Assembly: GCA_026417655.1 (NCBI GenBank) | Contig: JAOACS010000029.1 | Location: forward strand, 30,339 to 94,338 | Length of the DNA stretch: 64,000 nucleotides | Direction of reading: 5' to 3' | DNA from: Syntrophobacterales bacterium | Lineage (GTDB): Bacteria; Desulfobacterota; Syntrophobacteria; Syntrophobacterales; Thermodesulforhabdaceae | Shown: in pieces, positions 38,438 through 48,640 of the stretch | Layout: every line of letters begins with the position of its first letter | How positions within the stretch are numbered: the stretch's first letter is position 1 | Made by a program: the position numbers and the translations under genes | Notes under the pieces: generated by a model | The model's input: the letters and a program-made list of their open reading frames with translations, nothing else | The model's database searches: none | What the model was told of the DNA's origin: nothing

Positions 38438-41400
38438 CTATTGATAACCTCCGCCAAGGCCTTTGCCGATATTGGTTTTGAAATATAATCGTTCATACCA
38501 GCCTCAAGACACCTTTCTTTATCTCCCTGCATAGCATGAGCTGTCATGGCTATTATAGGAACTTGTCGGTTAATACTATTAGAATTTCTGATCCTCCTTG
38601 TCGCTTCCATTCCGTCCATCTCAGGCATTTGAACATCCATAAGCACTAGATCGTAGGGGACGGTTTTAAGCACATCAATAGCCTCTTGACCATTTGAGAC
38701 CACATCGGCCGTAAAGCCCAGTTTTTCCAGAATACCTAAGGCCACCTTTTGATTAATCACATTATCCTCAACTACGAGAATCCGGGCTTTGTGGTTGGAA
38801 AAGGTGGAAAGTGCCTTCTCGGTTACACTAAAAGTGGGGAGAGATCTCCTTAAAATATCCCCTTCACAGTCTAAAACTTGGCAAATAACCCTCATTAGAT
38901 CCCACTTACGAATAGGTTTTAGCAAGTAGCCATCTAACCTCCTAATGTCACCTCGCCATCCCAATGGAATAAGCGTAATGAGGCGAGTCTCGGAAAGCCT
39001 AGGATCCTCCTTTATTTTGCGAGCTAAATCTTCACCATTCATCTCGACCAAAACTAGTTTGAAAGGATCCCCCTGATCTAGAGCTCGATAAAGCATATCC
39101 ATCCCAGTTCTGCTGTCGCTAGCCTCTTCAGGACGCATTCCCCAAAAGCTTAGAGTTCTAGCTAATATTTTTCGACCTGCGGCATTGTCATCAATAATAA
39201 GGCTACGAACTCCATAAAGTTCCCTTGGAATTAACATCTTTTTCTGAGATTCTTCAGCTGGCAACCTAAAAGGAGCTGTAAACCAAAACTCTGATCCCTG
39301 CCCTTGGATACTATTTACCCCTATTTCACCACCCATCATCTCTACAAGCTGTTTTGAAATGGCTAAACCAAGCCCCGTTCCACCATATTTTCGTGTCATA
39401 GAGGCATCTATTTGGGTAAACTTTTGAAATAACATATTAATTTTATCTTCAGGTATTCCAATACCTGTATCACTAACGGAAAAACGTAAAACCTCCCTCT
39501 CATCTTTTCCCCGTTGTGGTATCCTACTAACCTTAAGGAATATCTCTCCCTCATGGGTAAATTTCACAGCATTCCCCATGAGGTTCATAAGCACCTGGCG
39601 GAGCCTAGCTGGATCTCCTAAAAGAAGGGTCGGAACATCGGGATCCATTTCAAATAAGAGTTCAAGCCCCTTCTCGTGAGCCTTAGCAGCCATTGTAGCA
39701 ACCAGATCCTCAAGTAGATCTTGTAAATCAAAGGTCACACATTCCAACTCTAGCTTTCCTGCTTCAATCTTTGAAAGGTCTAAGATATCGTTAATAATTT
39801 CTAAAAGAGCTTCGGCACTGGAATGGATAATCTCTGTGTAGTGTTTTTGTTCACTGGTTAGCTCAGTTTCAAGCAAAAGACTCGTCATGCCAATGATAGC
39901 ATTCATAGGGGTCCGAATCTCATGGCTCATATTAGCAAGAAATTCACTCTTGGCCTTATTAGCAGCCTCGGCCTGAGCAGCCAGTTCGCTGGCCCGTTTC
40001 TTTTCTTCTTCTAAGCGCCGATTGGTTTCTAGTAGGCTAGCTTCTGCTGTCTTACGGTCTGTAACATCGTGTATAATTGAATGCAGTAAAACCTTGCCCT
40101 TTACTTCAATAGGACTACTGTGCACCTCTACATAGCGAACCGATCCATCAGCTCGTCGATGAAGAAACTCAAAGTGATCCTTCCTTTCTTCTATAGCCCC
40201 TTTCATTTCCAAAAAGAGTTCTTCGGGCTCAAGAACGTTGAGATCTTGAATGCGCATATTTCGAAGTTCTTCCCGAGAATACCCATAATATTTTACTGCA
40301 CTCAAGTTCGCATCTATAATGTGGCCATCAATAGGATCAATTATTATCTTGATCGCTGAATGCTGTTCAAAGACGTTACGAAATAACTCTTCTGCGAGCT
40401 TTCTTTCTGTAATATCTATCATAACTGTTAGTAAATACTTCTTGTCATAGGAGGAAACGACCTCCCCCCATAAGAGGCCATGACGGGTCTTTCCATCTTT
40501 GGTTCTAATTCTAAGCTCTATATCCGAAATCCGCTTTTCAGTCCCAATTTTATCTTCTACTATTTTGTAAGCTTCTGGATCCATAAATATTCCTAGCTCT
40601 AAGGGGGTCCTACCTATGACCTCCTCCTTGGTGAAGCCAAGCGTTGAAAGGAAGGTATCGTTAACATCGACAAAACATCGGTCCGGAAGGGATTGAAGTG
40701 CCATGAGGGTAGGGTTATTACGAAACAGATGCTCAAAACGCTTTCGAGCCTCATGTTCCGCAGTAAGATCTTTGGAAATGATAAATATACAGTCATTCCC
40801 ATCCCATAGACCAAAGAAAAAGCGAGTCTCTACAGGCACAAGGAGGCCATCTTTTTGTAACAAAGGAATAGGGCATAAGGTCCGTTCACCCTTTAGTATC
40901 TCCTCAAAATTACTTCTAGCTTCTTCTCTTCTGTCTTGAGGATGTAGATCCAAAATATGCATGGTCCTAAGTTCCTCAAGGCTATAGCCTAGCTTATGAA
41001 CCAGGGCACTATTAGCGTGTAGTATCGAGCCATCCTTCGTAGCTACAACAATCATATCTTGAACCGAATGGAAGAAGGCTTTAAAATTCTCTTCACTCTT
41101 CTTAATGGGGGTAACATCCACGGCATAGTGAACATAAACATCCTCCTCTAGAGGAATCCACCAGGCATCCCAGAAACTTCCCTCTAGCTCTATTAACTCT
41201 CGAACAGGCATCCTCTTATCTAAGACTTCGTCGGCCTGACAAAACCAGCACTTCGCTCCCGGAAGTATTACTCCCTTTTCAAAGGCCCTACGATACTCCT
41301 CTGGAAGGGTTTTACCGCCATGAATAGATTGCCAACATATCTCTCCCACCTTCGTGTTGAACCTAGATTCGGCCACCTTGTTCTGGGCCAAGATCTTTCT

Positions 41401-43941
41401 CTCCCTATTTATCAACCATACAGGATTTGGCATACCCTCTATGAGAAGCTCCATCTTCTTAAAACTGTCGCGAAGAGCCTCCTCGGCCCTTTTACGTTCA
41501 GTTATGTCTGTAAAGATGGTAGCAAATTTCCCTTCATCTACCTTATAGGCACTAACGGTGTAATAACGCCTAAGCGGGCTCGAATAGGCCTCAAAGGTGA
41601 CAGGTTCTCCTGACAACACCACTTGGCCATAAATCTGTATAAAGGGATCCCTTTCAATCCCTGGAAGCACTTCAGTAACATAACGCCCAAGAACATCCCT
41701 TATTTTTAAGCCGGTATGGGTCTCAAAGGCTTTATTCGCCTTTAAAAATATATAATCTACAGGACGCCCAGATTCGTCGAAAACCATCTCATGGATAGCT
41801 ATACCAAAGAGGGCGTTTTCAAAGAGTAACCTATAGCGCATCTCACTCTCTTGTAATTCCTTTGCCCGTTTTTCTACTAATCTTTCGAGATTTTCACTCC
41901 TACTTACTAAGAGCGAGATAATAAGAGCTAAGGCTATAGTAAGAGTTATGCCTACCACTCCAACTACTAGCTTCTCCTCTATCGGATACATGCTGAAAAA
42001 TCTAGGACCAGCATAGGCTGTGACGACAAAGGTCTTACCAAAGGCTAGAATTGGTCGGCTTATAGTTAGGTTTTCATTTGGGGGTATACTTACCGAAAAG
42101 GTGGTTGCGATCGTTTCCAATGTGCCGTCCTTACGGGCAAAGCTAAGCCTAACCTCCATCATATCGTCAGGGATGACTAGTCGGAGTAAATCCCCTAGGC
42201 GAACTACAGCCATCACCAACCCTCGAGGTTGTCGTTTCTCAGCGTCAAAGAAAATAGGCCTGAAAATAAGGATATCCTTCTGATCATCGGTACTTTCATC
42301 TAGGAGTTTTAAAGGATCGGAGGCGGTGGCAAATCCCGTTCGAAGCGCTTCCTCTATCGCTGCACGACTAGTAGGCTCAAAACCTAAATCTAAGCCGATG
42401 GGTGACCAATGGTATCTTGCCTGAACCGACATGAGGACAGGATAATAGAACTCACGGTCTGTTACCGGAATAGGGTTACCCTTTTCATCCCTTTGCCATA
42501 TTCTAAAACCCTCTAGCCCAAGCTCCTGGGCTCCCATTTCAAAAAGTTTTTTATCCTTAGAAGAAACCACCGGAACCCATCCCCATCCACGCACAATATC
42601 TTTGTGAGCCAGATATTCTACATATTTTTCAAACTCATGAATGCTTACCTGTGGGTTACTCTCAAAAAGTTTAGCCATTACTTCAAGATCAGTATTTCTA
42701 AGATCGTAAAAGGCATTACTCAAGGCGGCTATTCTAATATGAGCTAAATAACGAAAGATTTCAGCCCTATTTTCCTCTGACTCTCTTTGAGTTAACCAAA
42801 CAGTGAAGAGGGTTAATACAAAACCCGTGGTAATGACTATTACTACTTCAGGGCGTCCCACCCAAAATTTCATAAAGCTCCGGTAACTACTTCGCCTGCC
42901 AATTAAAAAAGAGCCTACTAACAAAATCGCCACCAAGGAAAGGGTTACTATACCAACCGGAAAGACACTTTGTAGAAGAACTGCCTTTATCCATTCATGG
43001 GCATCTAAATCTATACTGAGGACAGCGACCAAATCCTTAGGACCCCTGTATACTCCAGCTCCAATTAACAGATTGTCGAATCGCTCTAAATAGGTAATCT
43101 TTGGTTCGATGGTATTAGTTAAAGGGTTAAGGAACTCATAACGAATCCAACCACGACCTACCGACATTATATTTCTAACTTCATGGGCGAAGTATTTTGC
43201 TTCACGCTTCCCCTCTTCTTCTAGAGGATTTAAGCCAATAAGTTCTGATCGTATGGGATGGGCTAGAATCGCCCCATTGGAATCGCAGGCAAAGGCATAA
43301 AGATCACCTCTCACAAAGACTCCTAAAGGGTTATTGAGTTCCTTAAGTAGACGCTCTTTTCCTTCGACCTTTCCGAACCTAATCGCACTCTGGACCATAG
43401 ACCACGCATCGGTAAGGGCTGCAGATCGAAATGAAGCCCCCTTGGGGTCGTGAAGTGGGACCAGTGCTGAAATCCAAGTGCCCCAAAGATCAGTTATCGG
43501 CCCCTCAACTGTTGCTATATGTAAGTTAAATACGAAACTTAAGGACTCTTGAACCTCCCAATATAGCTGACCTGGATGAGCATGCCTCTTAGAGCCTGGT
43601 GGTTCACTATCTATAAAGATGAAAATGTTTCCATCTTCTCTACGTCCCACAAGATAAATGCGACGCCACTTAGGTTCCATGTGGCGAACCGTCATAAGTT
43701 GTTCCTTCAACCTCTGGTATGCAGGCGAAGTAAGATCTTCCTCCGTGCCAGTAAGAGCCTTAACTCGATCGACATTTATACTTTCGGCTACCATTTTGGC
43801 TCGCTCTAGCAAGGTATTTCTCATCTGCCGATCAACTCGAAGGGCTAACCACCAAGCGAAAAACGTTCCCCCCAAAAGAATTGTTATAAGTATCCATAGA
43901 AAGTAAGGTTTTTTAATATCCCTACCATCTTTATACGCCAT
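38422..43941 (-). CDS. Giant hybrid histidine kinase, Cache-CHASE-PASx5-HK-REC-REC (1839 aa)
   Basis: Paralogue of the neighbouring 1645-residue kinase with the same order of two periplasmic sensor regions (Cache-like, [30 protein letters not shown]) but five PAS domains. One PAS carries ICWQSIHGG ... KCWFC and ends [18 protein letters not shown]. HisKA ([15 protein letters not shown]) and HATPase ([23 protein letters not shown]) are intact. The first receiver is broken at its core: where the paralogue has [10 protein letters not shown] this has VEMNGED, losing the phospho-Asp; the second receiver is normal ([11 protein letters not shown]). ATG 43941 is preferred over GTG 43950 because GGGAGGTG lies at the right distance. 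First gene of the signalling operon. Confidence 0.92.
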   Translation of the reverse strand: MAYKDGRDIKKPYFLWILITILLGGTFFAWWLALRVDRQMRNTLLERAKMVAESINVDRVKALTGTEEDLTSPAYQRLKEQLMTVRHMEPKWRRIYLVGRREDGNIFIFIDSEPPGSKRHAHPGQLYWEVQESLSFVFNLHIATVEGPITDLWGTWISALVPLHDPKGASFRSAALTDAWSMVQSAIRFGKVEGKERLLKELNNPLGVFVRGDLYAFACDSNGAILAHPIRSELIGLNPLEEEGKREAKYFAHEVRNIMSVGRGWIRYEFLNPLTNTIEPKITYLERFDNLLIGAGVYRGPKDLVAVLSIDLDAHEWIKAVLLQSVFPVGIVTLSLVAILLVGSFLIGRRSSYRSFMKFWVGRPEVVIVITTGFVLTLFTVWLTQRESEENRAEIFRYLAHIRIAALSNAFYDLRNTDLEVMAKLFESNPQVSIHEFEKYVEYLAHKDIVRGWGWVPVVSSKDKKLFEMGAQELGLEGFRIWQRDEKGNPIPVTDREFYYPVLMSVQARYHWSPIGLDLGFEPTSRAAIEEALRTGFATASDPLKLLDESTDDQKDILIFRPIFFDAEKRQPRGLVMAVVRLGDLLRLVIPDDMMEVRLSFARKDGTLETIATTFSVSIPPNENLTISRPILAFGKTFVVTAYAGPRFFSMYPIEEKLVVGVVGITLTIALALIISLLVSRSENLERLVEKRAKELQESEMRYRLLFENALFGIAIHEMVFDESGRPVDYIFLKANKAFETHTGLKIRDVLGRYVTEVLPGIERDPFIQIYGQVVLSGEPVTFEAYSSPLRRYYTVSAYKVDEGKFATIFTDITERKRAEEALRDSFKKMELLIEGMPNPVWLINRERKILAQNKVAESRFNTKVGEICWQSIHGGKTLPEEYRRAFEKGVILPGAKCWFCQADEVLDKRMPVRELIELEGSFWDAWWIPLEEDVYVHYAVDVTPIKKSEENFKAFFHSVQDMIVVATKDGSILHANSALVHKLGYSLEELRTMHILDLHPQDRREEARSNFEEILKGERTLCPIPLLQKDGLLVPVETRFFFGLWDGNDCIFIISKDLTAEHEARKRFEHLFRNNPTLMALQSLPDRCFVDVNDTFLSTLGFTKEEVIGRTPLELGIFMDPEAYKIVEDKIGTEKRISDIELRIRTKDGKTRHGLLWGEVVSSYDKKYLLTVMIDITERKLAEELFRNVFEQHSAIKIIIDPIDGHIIDANLSAVKYYGYSREELRNMRIQDLNVLEPEELFLEMKGAIEERKDHFEFLHRRADGSVRYVEVHSSPIEVKGKVLLHSIIHDVTDRKTAEASLLETNRRLEEEKKRASELAAQAEAANKAKSEFLANMSHEIRTPMNAIIGMTSLLLETELTSEQKHYTEIIHSSAEALLEIINDILDLSKIEAGKLELECVTFDLQDLLEDLVATMAAKAHEKGLELLFEMDPDVPTLLLGDPARLRQVLMNLMGNAVKFTHEGEIFLKVSRIPQRGKDEREVLRFSVSDTGIGIPEDKINMLFQKFTQIDASMTRKYGGTGLGLAISKQLVEMMGGEIGVNSIQGQGSEFWFTAPFRLPAEESQKKMLIPRELYGVRSLIIDDNAAGRKILARTLSFWGMRPEEASDSRTGMDMLYRALDQGDPFKLVLVEMNGEDLARKIKEDPRLSETRLITLIPLGWRGDIRRLDGYLLKPIRKWDLMRVICQVLDCEGDILRRSLPTFSVTEKALSTFSNHKARILVVEDNVINQKVALGILEKLGFTADVVSNGQEAIDVLKTVPYDLVLMDVQMPEMDGMEATRRIRNSNSINRQVPIIAMTAHAMQGDKERCLEAGMNDYISKPISAKALAEVINRWLPK

Positions 43942-44076
43942 GGCTTTCACCTCCCACGGCTTTTAAGTATATATATTAAGTTTTAAATTTCACTAGATTT
44001 TTTTACCAATTTGATAGGTAGAAGTAGAAAGACTAATAAAAGGTTTTATGGGGGCATTTACTGGGAGGTAGTATTA

Positions 44077-44109
44077 CCCTTGGGACATGGATTTTCCAAT
44101 GCCCAAGGG
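44077..44109 (-). terminator. Hairpin downstream of the acyltransferase gene
   Basis: CCCTTGGG and CCCAAGGG pair over 8 bp, with three further pairs (CAT/ATG) beyond a bulged base, 13 bp after the acyltransferase stop. There is no U-run on the minus-strand transcript, so it is not a textbook intrinsic terminator; it may be a processing or partial termination site. The rest of this 180-bp gap (43942-44121) is AT-rich and should hold the promoter of the signalling operon, but no convincing -35/-10 pair was found. Confidence 0.45.
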
Positions 44110-44121
44110 ATCTTTGACTGC

Positions 44122-45903
44122 CTAGTTTCGGTTAATAATAGATAGATCCGCCCGTTCTTTTCCAATCGTTTTATCTAGCATGGCTCTAGAGACTTCATTT
44201 AGATCAACGAAGAGGAGAACATCAAGGACATTGGAAAACTTAGGATCTACATTAAATCCTGCCGCTTTCCCTCCCAATTTCAAATAATGCTTTAGGAGAA
44301 CAGGGATACCTCTACCATTTCCTTCAATGGAGGAAACAATTCGATTTAGATCTTCAATCTTAGAAAACCCCTCCCACAGACGATCATTATCCCAGGGAGG
44401 AAGTAGCCTCTTCTTCCACGGATGCCTGGGGACAATAGAGTCGGCAAGGGATTGAGAGAAGAAATGGCGCTTTAGAAATGAGATTATTAAAGCCCTAGAA
44501 AAGGGATGGTAATGACTGCTTATACTCACTGGACCAAATAACATTGAAGCGCTAGCGCCTTTGGCAATATAAGCTCCAATGCCCTTCCATAGAAGCCAAA
44601 GGGGAGTGTGATTTTTCTGATATTCAGGTCGGATAAAGGATCTTCCAAGTTCTAGAGATTTTTTCAAAGTGGCATACATAGAAGGATGATATTTAAAAAG
44701 CGTCGACGTATAGAGCCCCTTGATACCATAGAGGTCAAGTATTCTATCAGCTCTTCCTATTCTATAGGCTCCAACTATTTCCTTTCGATCTTGGTTCCAC
44801 AAGAAGAGATGATCATAGTGCCTGTCGAAAAGGTCAATATCCCGAGCTTTTCCAGTCCCTTCTCCAACGGTTCGGAAAGAAAACTCACGTAACCTTCCTA
44901 TTTCCAAAAGGGAGGAGGGAATTAGATCGGATGATACGGAAAACACATAGTAATGCCCACTTTTTACTAGCACAGACTCTTCGGGAAGGGCTTCCACTTC
45001 CCGGCAAATAGTTTTAGTATCAATGGGCTCTGCGAGGGGCTCAAGTAATTTTTGCCCCTTCTTTTTTATTAAAGTGACAATAGAGGTTACGGTTTTTTTC
45101 CCTTCGGGTCTTTTTAAACCAAGAGAATAGGTCTTTACCCTAAAATACTCTATAACGCTCTCCGGGACACCTATAGATTCATACTCTTTTTGGGAAATCA
45201 AGGCTCCGACAGTCATCCTAACATTATGGCCTCGCTTCTTTTCGAACTCTCTCGGAAGTAATAATGTTCTAAGTCTCGGATGCACAACACCAGCAATATG
45301 GAAAAGTGGACGATTAGATCCATGAAAAAATATTGGAAGAATAGGGACCTTTGTGCGCATGGCCACTTTAGCAATAACAGGGTTCCAGGGAGAGTCTTCA
45401 ACTCTAAGTTTTTTTAGAGAAAGATGAGAAACCGAGCCTGCTGCAAATACTCCAAGGACTCCACCCCCTTCTAACCATTCAATAGCAAACCTCAGAGGAG
45501 CAGCATTCTTAAGGGGGGAGTCGGATCTTTCGAAGGGATCAACCCCAATTATCAGGCTCTTTAGTTCCTCTATATTGGAAAGAAGGTAATTTCCAAGGAT
45601 TTTTACATCCCGGCGATGATCTAGCAAAAATTTGGCTAGAATAAGTCCCTCAAGCCCGCCAAAGGGATGGTTAGCAACGACAAGAAGTGGACCCTCTGGA
45701 GGAATGCTATTTGTGTTACCCTCCATAATGACCTGAATACCAAAGCTTCTTATTACCTCCTCTATAAAAAGGTAGGGATCTTCAAAGGAGGGGATTTTAC
45801 TGTAAGCTAGCTGCAATTTATCTAGAGCGCTTATCTTTTCTAACATTATCGCTAACGGTTTTATAATGGGATGAAGTTTTTTAGAAGGCCTAAGATTTCT
45901 CAT
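44122..45903 (-). CDS. Two-domain acyltransferase, PlsC-like plus OlsB-like (OlsF-type)
   Basis: The 593-residue protein joins an N-terminal lysophospholipid-acyltransferase domain (about 60-270; VVANHPFGG with the His followed by L-E-G, plus FAAGSVSHL and PILPIFFHG) to a C-terminal GNAT-like hydroxyacyl transferase (about 330-500; LLEIGRLREFSFRTVGEGTG, HLFLWNQDRKEIVGAYRIG). This domain pair matches bifunctional OlsF, which makes ornithine or similar amino-acid lipids from an amino acid and two acyl groups. The assignment rests on motifs and the fusion; the acyl acceptor is not shown. It is encoded 16 bp after the PHP-glycosyltransferase, so both probably work on membrane lipids. Confidence 0.82.
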   Translation of the reverse strand: MRNLRPSKKLHPIIKPLAIMLEKISALDKLQLAYSKIPSFEDPYLFIEEVIRSFGIQVIMEGNTNSIPPEGPLLVVANHPFGGLEGLILAKFLLDHRRDVKILGNYLLSNIEELKSLIIGVDPFERSDSPLKNAAPLRFAIEWLEGGGVLGVFAAGSVSHLSLKKLRVEDSPWNPVIAKVAMRTKVPILPIFFHGSNRPLFHIAGVVHPRLRTLLLPREFEKKRGHNVRMTVGALISQKEYESIGVPESVIEYFRVKTYSLGLKRPEGKKTVTSIVTLIKKKGQKLLEPLAEPIDTKTICREVEALPEESVLVKSGHYYVFSVSSDLIPSSLLEIGRLREFSFRTVGEGTGKARDIDLFDRHYDHLFLWNQDRKEIVGAYRIGRADRILDLYGIKGLYTSTLFKYHPSMYATLKKSLELGRSFIRPEYQKNHTPLWLLWKGIGAYIAKGASASMLFGPVSISSHYHPFSRALIISFLKRHFFSQSLADSIVPRHPWKKRLLPPWDNDRLWEGFSKIEDLNRIVSSIEGNGRGIPVLLKHYLKLGGKAAGFNVDPKFSNVLDVLLFVDLNEVSRAMLDKTIGKERADLSIINRN

Positions 45904-45919
45904 AACCCTTTCCTCCCCC

Positions 45920-48382
45920 TTACCCTGCCTTGCCCATGGACTCTTCGCAGGTTTGAGTTGTCACCTGTTGATAAAGTTCCCAGGTGGAAACGAAGGTCTT
46001 CAGGAAAGAGCGTTTCTCCATAACAGCTCTTGCCCGTTTTCCCATCTGGAGCCTTCTTGTAGGATCACGGATGAGCTCTTTAATTGCCCTGACTAGGTCA
46101 AAGACATCTCCTGCCTTAAAGATAAGTCCTGTTTCTCCTGGGATTATATTCTCCTTCGGTCCCCCCTGATCGGTAACTATTACAGGAAGACCCGAGGCCT
46201 GGGCTTCGAGAACAACATTACCGAAGGTGTCAGTAGCACTTGGAAAAACGAAAATATCTGAAGAGGCGTAGGTCTGGGCCAAATCCTCCCCTGAGAGGTA
46301 GCCTGTAAATATGGCTCTAGTCCCCTTAAGCTCCTCCTTTAGTTCTTCACTGTAGGGGCCATCTCCCACTATAAGAAGAACTAGACCAGGGATCTCCTCG
46401 GAAATTATTCGGAAGGCACGACTCAATACACTAAGACCCTTTTCCTTAGATACTCTCCCAACATACAGTAGAACCGTTTCCTGATGGATCCCATATCGAT
46501 CTCTAAGATCCATGGAGAATTTATTAGGGTGGAAAAGTTCGGTATCTACACCTCTTTGAAACAGTTTTATCTTCTCCTCAGGAATTCCCTGCTCAGTAAG
46601 CTCCCTTGCGGTCGCCGTAGATGGGACAAATATACAGTCCATTTGACCATAATACCACAGCACGTATCGCCACGTAGCGCTTTCTAGGTATTCATCACCT
46701 GTAAGGCGGGCAACATATTGGGGAAGGGCCGTGTGGTAGGTTGCTACCACAGGTATTGAAAGAATTCTCCCCACAAGAAGAGCTGTAAGCCCAAGAGGAC
46801 CAGGGGTCGCTGCATGGAGTTGAGAAAAACGTTGATTAAAACAATATGATAGGATGTCAAGAAATGGTGGTATGGCTAACTTTATCTCTGGGTATTCAGG
46901 TAACTCATAGACCCCTATGGGGGGAAAGTTGGCAAAACTTTTATCATCTGAGACCTTTTCCTCAGAAGAGGTTATTATTGTCCACCTAAATCCTAACATC
47001 TGGGTTGCTTTGCGAAATTGCATAAGAGTTTTGGCAACACCATTTACCTCGAAAACCGTGTCGGAGAAATGCCCAACCGAAAAGGTCCCTTCTGCGTAGG
47101 ACTTCGGGGAAACTTTCCACTCAGCCATTACTTCTTCCGCGAACCTCTGATCTTTGGCATAATGGGAAAAGGCAGCAATAAAGGGAGCGGCAATAGTAGA
47201 TAGGGCCCCAGTAGCACCTAGAGCTCCGAAGACATCGAAAAAGTTTGCTCTAGAAAGATTTTCCACAAACCGACGGGAAAAGGAGGCAAGTAGCCTATTG
47301 AATACATCAGAAACAAATCTAAACCATATCTTTTCAGCTTCTGACATACTTAGAACCTTTCCATCGCTTATTACACTGGAATAATAGAGGTTATCTTCTA
47401 TAAGACGATGGGATGTGTTAAAGAGAGTTTTTAGGGAATTGGATTCCTCATCTAGGTCTGAACCGTTTCTACGACTCCAGTGGGATCTTACAAAATAGTA
47501 GATTCTGGAATGCCAGGAGGATCTTGGTGCTTCGTTACCAGGTGCAAGGATGCGAGAGAGGAATTTAGCAAGGGGCATATCATGGATTCTACGATGAATT
47601 TTTAAGCGTTCGCGGTAGTATTGGTAGGCTATGCTGAAGAGGTTCAACCCCATGGTGAAGGGGGTTGACTGGATCCCATATACCCTAGTCCGCCCTTCCC
47701 TTATGCCTTCCAAAAAACTATTGACGTCGGTTGATCCAGGAACTTCTGTCCAAAATCTCGCAATATTTAAGCCACTATGATCATCGGATCCTGCAATAAT
47801 AATCTTTTCTTCACACTTTTCCGGAAAGGGAATAATACTATGCTGTTCCGCTATAGTGTAAATTATATTACAATCTATTCCCTGAATTACACGCTTAAGT
47901 GTCTGATTATGTAGATCATTTCTCGAACCGTTTATTTCGAAAATGCGAAAAAGGAGTAAAAGTTTATCGAAATGAGCAATCGTTAACTTTCCATTTACTC
48001 CGAAAAGAGGGTGAGCTACCGCGTGAAGAATATGTTCGTGGTTAAGGTAAGCTACAAGCTGATAGATATTTTCTCGAATTTTCTGAATTTCCCTATGCTG
48101 TTCCTCATTAATACCATAGACTAGGACATGAATCTTGCATCCGTCTTCGGGAAAGTAGGTAGTTACCTCTTCACCTATGATTACTCCAGGTTTATCAGCG
48201 ATCTCCATGACTCCGCTCAACGTGTTATGATCTGTAATAGTAACAATTTCCATTCCTCGATCCTTTGCGAGCCTGTATATAACCTCGGGAGGTGTGAAAC
48301 TCTCGGGACATCCTAGCTTTCTAAGTATCCATTGAGATGGGCGGGTTGAGTACCTGGAATGAACATGTAAATCTCCTTTCAT
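45920..48382 (-). CDS. PHP phosphoesterase / GT4 glycosyltransferase fusion
   Basis: The 820 residues have an N-terminal PHP metallophosphoesterase domain (1-240) with H6 and H8 in DLHVHSRYS, TDHNT near 50, GEE near 70, VAHPLF near 124 and GSDDHSG near 200, so the metal ligands look intact. A 190-residue linker leads to a GT4-family GT-B glycosyltransferase (about 433-815): GHFSDTVFEVNGV, LLYVGRVSKEKG, LIVGDGPY, and the E-x7-E motif in TDTFGNVVLEAQASGLP. It resembles diacylglycerol or phosphatidylinositol glycosyltransferases. A dual function (transfer then dephosphorylation) is inference. A strong GGGGGAGGAAGT site precedes the start. Confidence 0.88.
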   Translation of the reverse strand: MKGDLHVHSRYSTRPSQWILRKLGCPESFTPPEVIYRLAKDRGMEIVTITDHNTLSGVMEIADKPGVIIGEEVTTYFPEDGCKIHVLVYGINEEQHREIQKIRENIYQLVAYLNHEHILHAVAHPLFGVNGKLTIAHFDKLLLLFRIFEINGSRNDLHNQTLKRVIQGIDCNIIYTIAEQHSIIPFPEKCEEKIIIAGSDDHSGLNIARFWTEVPGSTDVNSFLEGIREGRTRVYGIQSTPFTMGLNLFSIAYQYYRERLKIHRRIHDMPLAKFLSRILAPGNEAPRSSWHSRIYYFVRSHWSRRNGSDLDEESNSLKTLFNTSHRLIEDNLYYSSVISDGKVLSMSEAEKIWFRFVSDVFNRLLASFSRRFVENLSRANFFDVFGALGATGALSTIAAPFIAAFSHYAKDQRFAEEVMAEWKVSPKSYAEGTFSVGHFSDTVFEVNGVAKTLMQFRKATQMLGFRWTIITSSEEKVSDDKSFANFPPIGVYELPEYPEIKLAIPPFLDILSYCFNQRFSQLHAATPGPLGLTALLVGRILSIPVVATYHTALPQYVARLTGDEYLESATWRYVLWYYGQMDCIFVPSTATARELTEQGIPEEKIKLFQRGVDTELFHPNKFSMDLRDRYGIHQETVLLYVGRVSKEKGLSVLSRAFRIISEEIPGLVLLIVGDGPYSEELKEELKGTRAIFTGYLSGEDLAQTYASSDIFVFPSATDTFGNVVLEAQASGLPVIVTDQGGPKENIIPGETGLIFKAGDVFDLVRAIKELIRDPTRRLQMGKRARAVMEKRSFLKTFVSTWELYQQVTTQTCEESMGKAG

Positions 48383-48405
48383 ACTTCCTCCCCCTACCTT
48401 AAGGT

Positions 48406-48570
48406 TTAAGGCTTCACAAATACAGTAGCTTTTCCGGCATAGGGTTCTTGAGGTAAGAAAGTGACATGGTAATTACCTGGAGATGACAGTTTCTTAGAAG
48501 AATCTAACAGTTTGATGACAAAAACTATCCTTCTAGAATATTTCTTAATATAAGCACAATCTTGTAACAT
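48406..48570 (-). CDS. Small ORF or gene remnant (54 aa) upstream of the PHP-GT gene
   Basis: An open frame below usual annotation size, ATG to TAA, ending 24 bp before the PHP-GT start. The C-terminal half reads like a beta-rich, protein-like tail (RRIVFVIKLLD, PGNYHVTFLPQEPYAGKATV) and not random sequence, but there is no good ribosome site and the N terminus looks unlike a protein start. It is either a small operon gene or the worn C terminus of a lost larger gene. No family was recognised. Confidence 0.35.
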   Translation of the reverse strand: MLQDCAYIKKYSRRIVFVIKLLDSSKKLSSPGNYHVTFLPQEPYAGKATVFVKP

Positions 48571-48601
48571 TTTGCTGAAATTTTAGTTCCTGTCGTTACA
48601 A
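48562..48601. promoter_or_regulatory. Inverted repeat TTGTAAC-N26-GTTACAA before alkaline phosphatase
   Basis: Two 7-bp arms face each other in the divergent gap, 40 bp before the alkaline phosphatase start. The same gap holds repeated GATGACA and ACAGTTT words (48482-48520). These could be regulator sites, for example of a phosphate-response regulator whose boxes contain TGACA-like repeats, but the match to any known box is poor. No clear promoter was found in 48571-48640. Confidence 0.25.
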
Positions 48602-48640
48602 AAGAATAACTATTTCAATAAGCTTAAAAGGAGGCGCCAT

